Source: Hypomesus transpacificus
Lineage: Eukaryota > Chordata > Actinopteri > Osmeriformes > Osmeridae
Reading direction: 5' to 3'
DNA length: 64,000 nt
Assembly (NCBI RefSeq): GCF_021917145.1
Contig: NC_061071.1
Coordinates: 646,460-710,459, forward strand
Part shown: one piece after another, positions 31,507 through 43,066 of the stretch
Position numbering within the stretch: the stretch's first letter is position 1
How the letters are laid out: every line of letters begins with the position of its first letter
The notes under the pieces: generated by a model
Told to the model about the DNA's origin: nothing
What the model saw: only the letters and a program-made list of their open reading frames with translations
Database searches by the model: none
Position numbers and translations under genes: made by a program

Positions 31507-33300
31507 GATCAAAAGCAGGAAGTTGATGCTCCGTTCGACAGGAAGTTGTCATGGACATACAGGCTCTTCTTCCCCAGAAGGGATGGACGCAACACCTCGT
31601 TGTTCGTTTTCTCTCTGACCGCCAGTGACTTCCTCCCTGGACAGGAAGTATAAGCCCAACCTTTGCCCTGATGCTAACGGTTGGTGCAGACAGCTCTGGG
31701 CTTAGAGCTGGGACCAGACAACTCGCTGTGTCTGTGGTTCTCATGGAAGTTCAACAGTATACATGTTCATCTCTATGAATATCTTCATAAATCTCTGAAT
31801 GTTTTGTGAATATCTCTATGATGCTAGACCTCTGTGAACTGACCAGTCCTATACTAAATATTTCACTTGTTTCATACTGTGAAGACATTCTGTGCAAACT
31901 ACTGGAAGAGCTACTGTACTGTGTGTGAATACTGGCATATGAGTGTCTGTACTTGCAGTGTACTGACGTGCTTGTGAAGCTTATGATGCAGCACTCCACT
32001 GCCCCCTAGTGGACAAAGACGAGGGATGTGAGAGAGAAATTAGTAGAAAGGGATTAGAGGGAAGAAAATAGGTTGTTTTAGGGGGTTGAGATATTTAAGG
32101 ATGGGATAAAGAGCTTGTGTTTATGCTACTGAAAGAGTTGTGTATTTTAAATATGAATCTGAGTGGGGGGGATCAAGTAAGATTTACATTTGTAACGGGA
32201 TTCAAAGGGAAATTAGGAGATCTTACATGTTTCTCTTTTGCTTCTCTTGATTTTCTGTATCTGGTTCTCCCTCTGTAACACTGGACCTAAGTTGGTGTGG
32301 TTTGCCTCCTCTCAGCCTACCTCACCCTGCGCCTTCAGCTTTCATCCTAGCCTACCGGACCTTTAAGCCCTGCTACTGCCTGTGGAACCCCCTCCCACAT
32401 GCACACCACCCCAGCCTTCTGATCCTAGAAAATCACACCCACCTCCACCTGCCTATAAAACCCACACCACCTGTGCCAGCCTGCCTGTCTCTCTACCTGT
32501 CTCTCTGTTTCACAAGCTTACAGGTACCTTCTACACCTCAGTCTCACCTGCTGCCTGCCTCTACACACAGCTGCTAAAAGTGTGAGTGAGGGAGTCCCAA
32601 CACTGTAAATGTACTACTGAGCACTCCTTTTCTGAAAGGTGCCAAACACTTTACCCATGGTGCTTTGCTGTAGAGCTCCACTGGAACCATCCTGGACTGA
32701 GTGGATCCACAGATGCTGCTGTGTGCTGAGGGTGGAGTCCCCTGCTCCTGCTCTGCTCCTGGGGTGGAGCTCTTCCTCGCCCCCTCTGTCCTCCAGAGTC
32801 CTGACATGAGGAGGATCAACATTATGATCTTGTCCACTGGAATGGGATCAGATACTAGGCCTGTAGTCACTTCAGAAACATGTCATTTGAGTCCGTTCAA
32901 GTCATTTCAAATGCTTTCGTTTCAACAGGATACCCTGCTCCCACCTATCCAGAACACTAACCACAGGCCTCTGTGCCCTGCTCTGGCTAACTGAAGATAC
33001 CCACACACACCGGGAAAAACGACTGTATTACATCACCTCATACTCTGTACCTCCTGTGGATGACTCAGACCATTAGAACTGACCAACGAATGACGCAATG
33101 TCATCGTTATCAAGTATCGATCTTTCAATGGTCGCCCCTCATGCAGCCTGCTTGGATGTCCATGCACTCTACCCAGGAAGAAGGCTTCAGACAGCACTTT
33201 ATATCCACGGTTACCCATTTGAATGTGTACAGATGTCTTATTGAATTGTGGAGTATGATGATAATGAATAAATAAATCTCTTTGTAATAAAAAGGAACAT
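31507..33300 (+). other. fzd3: fzd3 3' UTR
   Basis: Non-coding sequence downstream of the fzd3 stop, ending at clustered AATAAA signals (33267, 33271 and 33286). No separate gene is seen. Confidence 0.6.
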
Positions 33301-35300
33301 TCATAGTGTTATAAGTTTTAACTGAGATGCACTCAAGATACTCCTCTCCTGTTAGGCATCTCACGCTGTTAAATGACATGTTTGCTTAGGCACGTCACAA
33401 CCTTTTCTTAATCCACTGATACTGCTGTGGCATTTTCACAACTGTGATAGCTGGATTTAATATGCAAATACGCCCTCTTGTCCCTGTCACATGGTACGGC
33501 CCTTCCTGTCATGTTATTGTTCTTGCACACAGGCACCAATGCACACTTGACTAGACTTCCCAGAAGCCAACAGGCTGCAAATAACTACAATTCCAACAGT
33601 CAAACTAACAAACTACACGTTTGAGTGGAAAACTATACCATCCTAAACCATACCATTCTGTATACTCACCTCGAACCCCAGCTGTTGGCCCTTTAACCCA
33701 GTAGGCCCCGGTGGTAGTTTGTGGCATCACAGGCAAGGTGAATCTTTAGAGCTCAGCCCTGGTGCTATGGATTGAGATCAGACAATGTTTAATTTAGGAG
33801 ATCTGATGGATGTGCATTTTATTTAGTGCTGGTGCAGAATCTCATACTGTTGGTAACAACCAAGTTACATGACATCATGGAAATATAATATTACATGATG
33901 TAACAATATAAATTAGTGTACTATTGCTGTTTTTACACAGTAACATTTTATTTCCCCATCTACAAATTTGCATTGTATATCCATTATTATTTTGCGTATC
34001 CAACATTGTATAAAACTGCTCTCTTCCTAAAAGCCTGAACTGTGCTATGATACTAAAGTATTTGCAGCACCAAGTACAGGTCCGAAGTAAGGTAGTTTTT
34101 ATCTTATTTGATTTGAAATTACCTTTAATTTGACATTCTAGGTGTGAGTTTGTGGGTGGGCCACCTCCTGATGTGAAATCTGTACCCAGTACAACACACA
34201 CACTGTTAATGACATGATTACAGGGTTTGGTGGTATGCCTACCATCGTTTTGTCAACCGCCCTTTCCTGCATGTTAACTCTGTGTGCTTATGCACACATT
34301 TAAAATGTAAATGTGTGTGTTCTGCAGCTTGCAATACACACTCGACTCTCCAACTGGAGGATGCAGCTGTGGGTGTTTGTACTAAAAACTGCTCCTGCGT
34401 GTTCCTGCAATAGAAACACTATCAGGCCTGCATGAAGAACCCTCCAATCCGCATCCTTCAGCACACACACGCAGTGAGAGATGCCACTGTCAGCTGACTA
34501 ATCTCCCCCTAGGGACCAGAGAGAAGAGCCCAGGTCTCAATACACATGCGTCTGTTTGACCAGCACCACCGTGGGCTGAGAAAGGCCCGTTTAGACAGCA
34601 GATGTCAACACTGTACCGCAATACAGACAGGACTTCCAGACACTAACTAAATAATTATTCACCTGCTCATGAATTAAGTCTCTCTCTCATTATATACATT
34701 TTGCCTGTACTTTACCAATTACTTCAGTAAAAAAAATATATAAAAGAAGTTCACAATAGACTATTCTATGCATGCACACACCTATTTGCAGTCTGTCTTC
34801 CTCACACAGTAATGCCTCATTGCATCAAGCACTTTTATCCAATTAGACTAATATTAGATTAGCAAACTGGAAAAAAAAACTGACCAGTAGGCTAACTTAA
34901 TTGCCATGGAGTCTTCCCCTAACCTAGTAGGCTATAGCCTAAAATGAAAGGCGCAATTAGGCAGTAGCGTACAAGGTCCCGACAAAACATTGATACCTCT
35001 GATATGAGAACAGAGGGGATTAGCGCGTAATTAATCGTTTTCATTAATCACCTTTACAAACCGATGTGTCTAATCCATCGGCGTTCTCAGGTGAGAACAA
35101 TAAAAGTTTACCTTTTAACAACACGTCTCACTGGTACTTTCTGGGATCTGCATTTAAAGCGGTTGGGAAGGGTTGGTTTTGATGTCCATGAGTAAAGACC
35201 TATACTTGCATCAGCCCATAAATGGCGCGCAGTGTTTGAAGTGCCACCTTTGCGTCCTCTCTGATGTCTGCCCCCGCCCTACCGCGGTATATGGACTGTC
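33301..35300 (+). other. fzd3-lefty intergenic region, probable lefty regulatory DNA
   Basis: No coding sequence is recognised. The last 400 bp before the lefty TATA box are free of simple repeats. Nodal/FoxH1-responsive control of lefty is known in vertebrates, but I could not identify a convincing paired FoxH1 site by eye. Confidence 0.35.
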
Positions 35301-35307
35301 CGTCATG

Positions 35308-35315
35308 TATAAAAG
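35308..35315 (+). promoter_or_regulatory. lefty: TATA box of lefty
   Basis: TATAAAAG lies 135 bp upstream of the lefty start codon, placing transcription start near 35338-35345. It is the clearest core promoter element in the window. Confidence 0.75.
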
Positions 35316-35449
35316 GACTCTGATCTGAGTTAACTTATACCAGGCTCCTGTATTGTGTCGTTGTGCCGGTACTTAATTTCTAAGAACCCTCAGCACTTCA
35401 CTTTTCACCGTCGCTGGATTTTGTTGACTCGGTATTCTCCTTTAAAATA

Positions 35450-36904
35450 ATGGATTGTATTATGATTCATCTGCTGATCGCCTGTGCTATGATTACTCTG
35501 ACTCAGGGCTTCAGCCAGGGATACCTACAAGAGGTCATGCTGGAGAAACTGGGCCTGAAGGAATTACCGAAGATCCACAAGAGGGACCTGGAGAAATTAG
35601 TGGTTCCAACACATCTCCAAAACAAGTACTTATCCATGCTGAAGATGCATCACAATCGGAGGCGCAGGTCCCTGCCAAGCCTAGCCGGAATACTCAAAGG
35701 CATCCCGGGGAACTCAGGTGAACAACGACAAAATTGAAAAACTGTAGATAAAAGTTTCGCCTATATTTAAGTGATAGCCTTAGACCTATATGCGTAACTT
35801 TTGTGTAGGCCTGTCATCCTCAGCATCCAAAATGCTCCATGCCAATTTAGAGACTAACGGGTCCTCCCAATTCTTTTCGTAGATATCTCTGGGGAAATCG
35901 TCTATTCAGACGCGACCAGGGAGCGCCTCGTCTTCGACATGACCGCTAGGATCCCTGCTAACAGCGAGTTGACCATGGCCGAACTCAAACTCTTCAAGAC
36001 CGCCCTTCGCAAACTGTCTGTGGCCGAGAGAAAGAGTCGGTCTGTCAATAACGCACGGGTCAGCGTGCATTGGGTCGAGGTTCAGGCAGACGGATCCAAC
36101 CGAACATCGCTGGTAGATTCAAGGTGAGAATCGTACTGTGAAGCCCATCATTAGATTTCAGACTGTAACGTAAATGACACTTAACAACAATAGATATATA
36201 CATGCACTTTCTTATTTAAAATAAAACCAATTTTGTCTTACAGGCTAGTTCCGATTCACAAGGCTGGGTGGCAGAGTTTTGACGTCACACAGGCGGTGCA
36301 ATACTGGTCAAAAGGCTCGCGAGACACCCCGTTGCACCTGGAGCTGTGGATTGAGGGCGAGAGACCGGGCAGTTACGCCGCGGAGATGGCCAGGAGTGTG
36401 CGCTTCACCACGCATGGGGGCTTGGACAGCAAAAAGGGAAACCCGGTGCTACATCTTTTTACTCTCAACCTGGAAGAATACGGGTACGAGGTCTAATCAG
36501 TTTGCGTGTTTTTGGCTTTTTGAATCGACCAGATCGACCTGCAAAAAATCTGGCTAATCATCTACCTTTTTCCTCCACCCAGGCCTCGCGGAGATTGCGC
36601 TTCACCCAAAAACAACGGAATGTGCTGCAGGGAAGAACATTTCGTGAACTTCCGTGAACTCACTTGGACTCAATTCTGGGTTATCGAACCAGCGGGATAC
36701 CAAGGCTTCCGTTGTGCGGGAGGATGCAAGCAACCCAAGCGTTACTATGGCTACGGGGAGAGGAGGTGCACGGTGACGGAGAGTGCGCCATTACCCATCA
36801 TGTACCTGGTGAAAAAGGGAGATTACACCGAGATTGAGGTGGCCGAATTTCCCAACATGATAGTGGAAAAATGCGGGTGTACAATGGACAATGAATATAT
36901 CTAA
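35450..36904 (+). CDS. lefty: Lefty, TGF-beta family Nodal antagonist (4 exons, 356 aa)
   Basis: Exons: 35450-35717, 35883-36123, 36244-36483, 36583-36904; 1071 nt in phase. The four-exon structure and length (about 360 aa) fit Lefty. A signal peptide covers about residues 1-20. The prodomain starts LEKLGLKELPKIHKRDLEKL. A basic cleavage site RRRR (70-73) precedes SLPSLAGIL. Later motifs typical of Lefty are ARVSVHWVEVQ, GSNRTSLVDSRLVPIH, WIEGERPGSYAAEMA, TWTQFWVIEPAGYQGFRC, QPKRYYGYGERRCTV, and the end EVAEFPNMIVEKCGCTMDNE. The C-terminal cystine-knot region ends CGC plus eight residues. Lefty is secreted and blocks Nodal signalling in mesendoderm and left-right patterning. Assignment to lft1 versus lft2 is not possible here. 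A poly(A) signal AATAAA is at 37184-37189. Confidence 0.97.
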
Positions 36905-38165
36905 ACTATTACTCCACACGTTTTAACTCATCATATTAGAAAAACTCAACTTTATATTTGAATAGCTTGGAGTTTGTTCATGGGATGATATGTTTAACTT
37001 GTTTTATGAGCACTTAAAAATATACAAATATCTAAATTATTATATGCTAGAACCAAACTAAACTATAGAGAATCTTCCTGATATTAACAAGCGTTTGGCG
37101 GAGAAGACGGAGACGATATATATGAAACAATGTGAAGGTGAAGTCCCACATTTCATATTACCACAATGTAACTTTAAAGTTTAAATAAACAATTTTAAAA
37201 ATGAGCAGTTGTCCTTTCTCTAGTCAGTTTTTTTTAATGTTTGTCTATGTTTGCTTCAAACATTTGGCTCATATGGTCTCGCACACTTAAAATGTGTTTT
37301 CAGAATATTTGCCTTTTTATTGGATAGTGAGAGAAGGGAAGCATGACACTGGAAGAAGGGATAACCGAGTCCCCCAGCCAGATTCCAACCGACCACCGGA
37401 GCACTTTACAGCTGAGCCGTTGTTGTGCCATCTGATGCACGGCTCTCTGGAAAGGCACCCCTACGCGGGAGCACGCGTGTACCACTCAGAATCAAAAAGT
37501 GAAGGATGTCGTCTTGATATTGCAACCAGACGGAGGGGAGACAGAAGTCTCACATTATATTGTAATAAGCAGCAGCACTAGGAGGAGGTGCCAAGCTGTT
37601 GTGGCTGCATATGATCTTCCACGCGCTACTGAGGTCCCTGACAGTGTAAAACGAATAAAGTGTAAAAATTGCCAATGTGTTATTTTTTCCTTATTACTGT
37701 GGGAGAGTGCAATCATCCAATCCACCAAGCAACTCAAAACGAGAGTGAATACTAACAGAAGAATATTGCAGGGGACATATTGCACATTTTGGGCCGCTAC
37801 CCACACGGTTAGCTGTGTTGCTCATTCCACGAATGCACAATCCACGATACAAGTTGTTTATATCATTCTTAGCTGTAGGCTAATCGTAAATATTACTTTA
37901 TGCCCTGGAGAAGTTGACCGCCCCCCCCCCCCCCCCCCCCCCCCATTATCATTGTATAATTCACACTCTCTAGCAAGAGCCAGTATAGGCCAATAGTCAT
38001 TTGCATTAATAATTATGCACTTTCTTTACCTCTTCACTTTCATGTTTGTAGTTTGAAAAATGTATATGTGTGTATTTCACACATTTTAGTTCATTAATCC
38101 TCAAGAATATTCTTCTAATTATTTCACAATGACACAATGCTTAAGTAGACCAGTAAGAGGCATAT
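36905..38165. other. lefty 3' UTR and spacer with SINE remnant and C-homopolymer
   Basis: The lefty 3' UTR ends near 37205. 37305-37440 resembles, on the minus strand, a degenerate tRNA-type SINE ending near a CCAATAAAAAGG-like tail. 37921-37944 is a run of 24 C. Open frames here are not convincing. Confidence 0.5.
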
Positions 38166-39276
38166 CTACCACACCAGTCTGTCTACTCCAATACTCACTA
38201 ATCTAATGTCATTTGCTTTGTCTGGACAGTGTTCCAATTTGTCCAGGGTCACAGACTGACCATGGCAGACATTTGTTTTTGTTACAGAGGCGGTCAAGCT
38301 TACTCCAACACGGAAGTGACACATCTGCCCACCAACATGCACAATAATAAAAACGATTAAAATACAAACAATAATGATCTTACCTCTACAACGTTCTCGT
38401 AAAATGTTGTATTTTTAATTGGGATGAAGTATGTTGTGCCTGTAATGGGAGGTTCAGAGTGGAGGTCCGTAGCCCAGGTCAGATAGTGTGTGTGTCAGGG
38501 TCCATTACCCAGACTAGGGAGATTGAGACTGGGATAAGGACCCTGGGTCAACCCCTATGCCAGCACTTACTCTATCCCCAGTTCCAGACCTGAACCGGGA
38601 ACCATTCCCAGACTCAGTCCTCGACCCAGGTCCAGCTGCAGCTCGAGACCCAGTCTGCGTGGTGTTGGTGATGGACGACCTACAGATGGTGATGATGGGC
38701 CCCGAGTTGTGGCAGGTGGAGATAGATCTGAAGGTGTGATGGATACCTGGAGGAGAGAGGAAGGACTGCATGAAACAGTCGTACTGCAGTTTGTATTGGG
38801 AAATATGCAAAATAACACTGTCCCTACCGATAGGCGTGTTGCCAGGGGGGTAACCCAGGCTGGCTCTGCTACGTCGCGGTCTGGAAGTGGCAGAGGGGGT
38901 CAAGTCATCGACAGAGCTGCCCCCTGGTGGTGGTGTTGGGTGACGGACTAGAGCCATCTGCAGCAGGACAAAGTTAAGTACAAAAACTTTAGACATGTTT
39001 ACAATGAATGCTATCAAGCTATATGATTATTTGGTTATCAAATGAATATATCGTAGATGATCAAGTTCTTAAATTTAGACCTCTCACCCTTTTTCCATAC
39101 CAATGCAACACTGATATCAGTATAAGCATGGAAATAGGGAGAAGCTGCAGACCGGGTAGGCAGTTAAGCGCTTTTGGAACGGGGTGTCTCAGGGCCAGGG
39201 CATAGGAAACGCGCTCCGAGTCCCTCCATTTTTCCTGGAGCCTCTGTTGCAGCAATAGTCGAGAGAGATACGGCAT
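38166..39276 (-). CDS. Unrecognised candidate gene, five phase-consistent exons (hypothetical, 175 aa)
   Basis: Proposed exons in transcript order: 39276-39088, 38957-38828, 38746-38684, 38439-38384, 38255-38166 (stop TAG 38166-38168). All junctions are GT-AG and phases chain exactly (528 nt). Exon 1 would encode a basic N-terminus and a hydrophobic stretch (LQLLPISMLILISVLHWYG). Exon 2 is proline/serine-rich. Exon 4 reads TTYFIPIKNTTFYENVVE, with gtaaga donor and TTACAG acceptor, and looks the most gene-like. I recognise no family. Alternatives: exon 3 may extend to 38571 (donor gtaagt), which breaks the frame into exon 4; or a continuous unspliced ORF at 38514-39017. The start codon context is weak. 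It could be chance. Confidence 0.25.
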
Positions 39277-39604
39277 GAAGTCAATATGCTGACAAATGAG
39301 CTAATGGACGCTCAGATAACAGGGTATGTTTAAAAAATTGCTTAATTTAAATAACATACGGTTGCTTAGTTCCAGGTGACGCGTTGTTCCATTCTGAGGA
39401 AGGTTTCTCGAAAAAAGTTTAAAAGACTTTTAAGAATCAAGTCGCCTACACTCTCCTTGGTTTCTAGCTGTTAACTCCCGCTTGTTGCTAATTAGCAATC
39501 TACCTCCCCAGAGACACGACTCACGGACACAAGATGCAACACAAACACATTGCTACTGGGCCTTCCCAGAGCCATTGGGAGGATTATTATTTATGGCTCT
39601 AGGC

Positions 39605-40443
39605 CAGGGGTGTCAAACTCATTTCGCATCGTGGGCCACATACGGCCTAGGGAGATGTCAAGTGGGCCGGACCATTAAAATTATACCATACTCTGCTATA
39701 AATAACCAAAATATCATGTCTTTCTTCTGTGTTATCTAGTTTAATTGATATAAAGACCATATCGTATAAAGTCCGTCCAACCGCATTAACAAGTAATGAT
39801 CTCTTAGGTGGTGTAGTTGGTTAAAGCGATGTACGATTACATATTGTTAATGCGAATCTGGGATCCCAAGTTCGCGCCCCAGTCCAGTGAATCTCGTACG
39901 ATATTCTTTAACTTCTACTGTGAGAAAATGACATAATTCTAAAGGCCTACGGATGTATCACAACATTTTAATGTGTGAGCACTAATATCAGATCAAAATG
40001 AACACATGTAGCCTTAATTAAATATTGAATAACGTAGGGTAGTCTACCGTCGGAGACAACCACTACGCCTCATTCAGCCAGTTTAAACGGCTGCTAGATG
40101 ACGCTGTTCATTTTCAAAGCGCCGATAGTTCGGCTCTTTGGGCCGGCACAATCCGGAAGAAACCATCAAAGCTTCACAAGGCATCGTTCGCCCATCCCTA
40201 GTAGAGACCAAGGTATTAATTGATACCGTCTGCTGTTTTCAGTCTGTCTCAGTGATGCGGCTTGTCTTCTACTCTGATGGAAAGAGTGCGCCCCTTAGCG
40301 GATAATCCATGAATTGCAGCGAATTAAAAATATTAATTCCATGTCTTTTATGCATTTTTTCCACTTTCAAATTATCCTGCGGGCCTGATCGAACCTCCTT
40401 GGGGGCCGGTTCCGGCCCGCGGGCCGTATGTTTGACACCCCTG
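39605..40443. mobile_element. hAT-type non-autonomous element (839 bp) with 8-bp target duplication
   Basis: Terminal inverted repeats CAGGGGTGTCAAAC (39605 onward) and GTTTGACACCCCTG (to 40443). They are flanked by the identical 8-mer CTCTAGGC at 39597-39604 and 40444-40451. Both ends carry GGGCC/GGCCCG-rich subterminal sequence, as in CAGGGGTGTCAAACTCA-type hAT repeats. No transposase ORF. An internal tRNA-like segment is listed separately. Confidence 0.88.
39800..39890 (+). repeat. tRNA-like (Pol III box A/box B) segment nested in the hAT element
   Basis: Box A-like TAGTTGGTTAAAGCG at 39814-39828 and box B-like AGTTCGCGCCC at 39869-39879, with spacing fitting a tRNA-derived SINE head. It interrupts AT-rich hAT interior sequence. 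No cloverleaf could be confirmed, so it is not called as a functional tRNA. Confidence 0.5.
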
Positions 40444-40451
40444 CTCTAGGC

Positions 40452-42032
40452 CTTCCATACTACACACACAAGACACACGCATACACGTCTCCTTAAATCG
40501 GCCCAAATATTTTCGGAATAAATATTAAGCAGTGATGGAGGCATGGAGCTTTGCTGGAAACCAAACTAAGCTTCCTTGAATACGATCTCCACGTAGGCCC
40601 TAGTTAGTTTGACTTTGTATTTGGTACTCACGGTAGTTGACTGCTTCATGATTGAGGATGAATGAGTGACCGTATGCTTGTAGACTAGCTGTGAAAATGG
40701 TAAGCTATTGCTGATATTAAAAAAAGAAAGCTATTGTAAACACAAACTTTTACTCCATGTCCATATAAATGAAACCGTTAAAATATAAAGCAAAGTTTGT
40801 TGAAAAACTGTTTGAACTCAACTCCGTGTCAGACAGGTGAGCATGCCAGGCATGCACCTGTCTAACTGGCAAATGCTGATGACATCATCCAGGGGTGCCC
40901 TATTTGACTTATTTGTCATAGCTGACATCTAAGGAGAAAATAATATAGCTCATCTGGAGGAATAAAAAATATATTGGACTTGATAAACACTTTAACATTT
41001 GTCTGCTACACAATATGACGTTATGTATCAAAGGAAAACTTTTTTCCTCACAATGTGGTGTGGTTTTCTCATTGACAAATAGTTAACTGACGTTTTCTAT
41101 AGTAGGAAAATTTGATATGGTACACAATGGTGGTTACAAATGAAAACCCCAAGTCAGCTCTAGAGCTAGTTATACACAAACATTTGCAAGTCACTCCTTG
41201 ACAAAGGTTATCGAGAACTTGGCAAGGCATTTTGGTCTTTAAATCAACCACTGTCTAGAACACTGAACTAGACTACTAGTCAAGAACACCAGACAACCAC
41301 ACTGCTACTAAACAGTGTTGAGTATCTTCCTCTTACTTTCCCTACTATAGAAGTACATAATGATTTCACCAACAGTAGGGGCTTGTGGATAGGCATTCAA
41401 AGCCTGTCGATGGAACAGTACTGTATTGTATGCAGTTCTGTGTGGTACACATTCTTTACATAATGCCAAAACACACATTGGGTGAGAGTACTTTCTCAAG
41501 TTAGTAATCCTTGAAACAGACAACAGAACCAAACTGACTTCAGGACTTTTATTAGTTAGTCGAGTTACATTAGTTTTTTATATTATTCAATATCTTTTTT
41601 GAAAGTGTGAACCGCTGATAACATTCAACATCAAGAAATTGTACCAGAGCACCAATAGGCTCTGCTAGTCGCCTAAGGGTGACAGGAAACTGACTACCTT
41701 TTATGGCAGATCTAAAGATCAGGACTCAAGAGCAAGAGGTTCTAATGTCTGGGGTCATTGTTAAGCCGCAAGGGTTAATTCCCCCCTTTCGTCTGAGATG
41801 AGCAACTCAAATCTTAATCTGTCCAGAGCCGAGGTATCGGAAGAGGGGGATAGAGAGCTTTACCAGGAGGTAACGACCTGACAACCTTCACTGAAGCCAT
41901 CAAGGTTTCATCAGATTAGCCAGTAAAGGGGGCTAGAATTCAAATATAGATTGGCTAGATAGAGCAGAGGCAGGGTAAGACTGTGGCACAAGCAGTGTTA
42001 GTAAAATGTCATTGTTCAATTCGATTAACACA
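40452..42032 (-). other. Spacer and jagn1 3' UTR
   Basis: On the minus strand an AATAAAAG signal at about 41547-41554 would end the jagn1 transcript, giving a 3' UTR of about 480 nt. 40452-41540 holds no recognised feature. Confidence 0.5.
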
Positions 42033-42745
42033 TCACTTCTTCTTCCTATCTTGCGTAGTGGTGAACCAAGCGTCCAGCAGCTTCTTGCTGTAATAGATCT
42101 GCCAGCCGTGCACTTGGACGGCAATGACCATCACCAGGTACATAACTGACACAGCTGAGAAGCCGAAGATGAACCTGTAGGCTTTGCCATGCCTGAGGAG
42201 CTGCTGTGCCACAGGAAACATCTCCATACCGCCGTAGATGAGCGGAGCCACGCAGAACAGCCCGGCGCTCACCATGGAGATGACCAGGTAGCTGATGTTG
42301 TTGCGTGGCAGGGCCATGAAGCTGAAGATGGAGGGCAGGATGCTGAGGAGGTAGGGGTACTCCCAGTGATAGGGTGCAGCCACCACACTGTGGGACACCA
42401 GGTTCAGATGGCTCACTGTCACCTGGGCAGCAAGCAGTACCCAGATCAGCAGATGGACGATGTTGAGTTTGCGGATTTCAGATTTGAGAGCCACACTTAA
42501 GGGAAAGACAGGAGCACAAGTTGGTAAAAACAACGCTTTAAAGTGAGATAACTAACTGATTGTGGACTACAAATTATCATCCAAACTAGATACACTAAGA
42601 ATAACATACGTCATTGCTGCTTTGTACAGCTTGATTGAAAAATAAAGCATGCCAACCTCATCTGGTAGTGTGAGGCCACCCTCTCTCTGTGCTGGAAGTC
42701 ACTCCCGTCAGTGCCCTCTGCCCGAGGGCCAGCTCTTGAGGCCAT
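42033..42745 (-). CDS. jagn1: Protein jagunal homolog 1 (2 coding exons, 183 aa)
   Basis: Coding exons 42745-42657 and 42495-42033; 552 nt in phase, 183 aa, the same length as human JAGN1. Exon 1 encodes [20 protein letters not shown] and ERVASHYQM. Exon 2 has [81 protein letters not shown] and [15 protein letters not shown]. Four membrane segments are apparent, and the end KKK fits an ER-retrieval tail. Jagunal proteins act in the early secretory pathway; human JAGN1 loss causes neutropenia. An acceptor right before the start (TTATAAAG at 42755-42762) implies a spliced non-coding first exon, probably near 45494-45650. Confidence 0.96.
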
Positions 42746-43066
42746 GAGAGATACCTTTATAAAGAAAAGAACAGACACGCTAAGGGTCAAATTGGGTTCT
42801 AAACGTCCTTCCCGTCTTCATGCTCAATTTGTGAAAAAGTATGTTCTTCTACTACATATCCTAACTACACCAACCCTCGTAGACTAATTTGCTGTGATCG
42901 AAGACTAAAGCAGCCAACACAAGTGACTGTGTCGTTTATGAAATGTCCCTACCATCCACAATGTGATTGACGTTGTTAGCTCTGTAGTTAAATATATGAA
43001 TCCCTTCCTAATCTAGACAGATGAGATCATGAGGATTTTGCTAACTCTTTCTTGAGAGGCAGCTAA

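Noticed and set aside
33301-35300. Possible FoxH1/Smad asymmetric enhancer upstream of lefty
   Set aside because: Only single weak AATCCAC-like matches (for example near 33410) were found, not the paired high-affinity sites expected; left for motif scanning with a matrix.
37921-37944. C24 homopolymer as a biological signal
   Set aside because: Homopolymers of this length are often sequencing or assembly noise; no associated feature.
39800-39890. Functional tRNA gene
   Set aside because: Box A and B are present but the box B is degenerate and no full acceptor stem is evident; it is better explained as a SINE-like insert.
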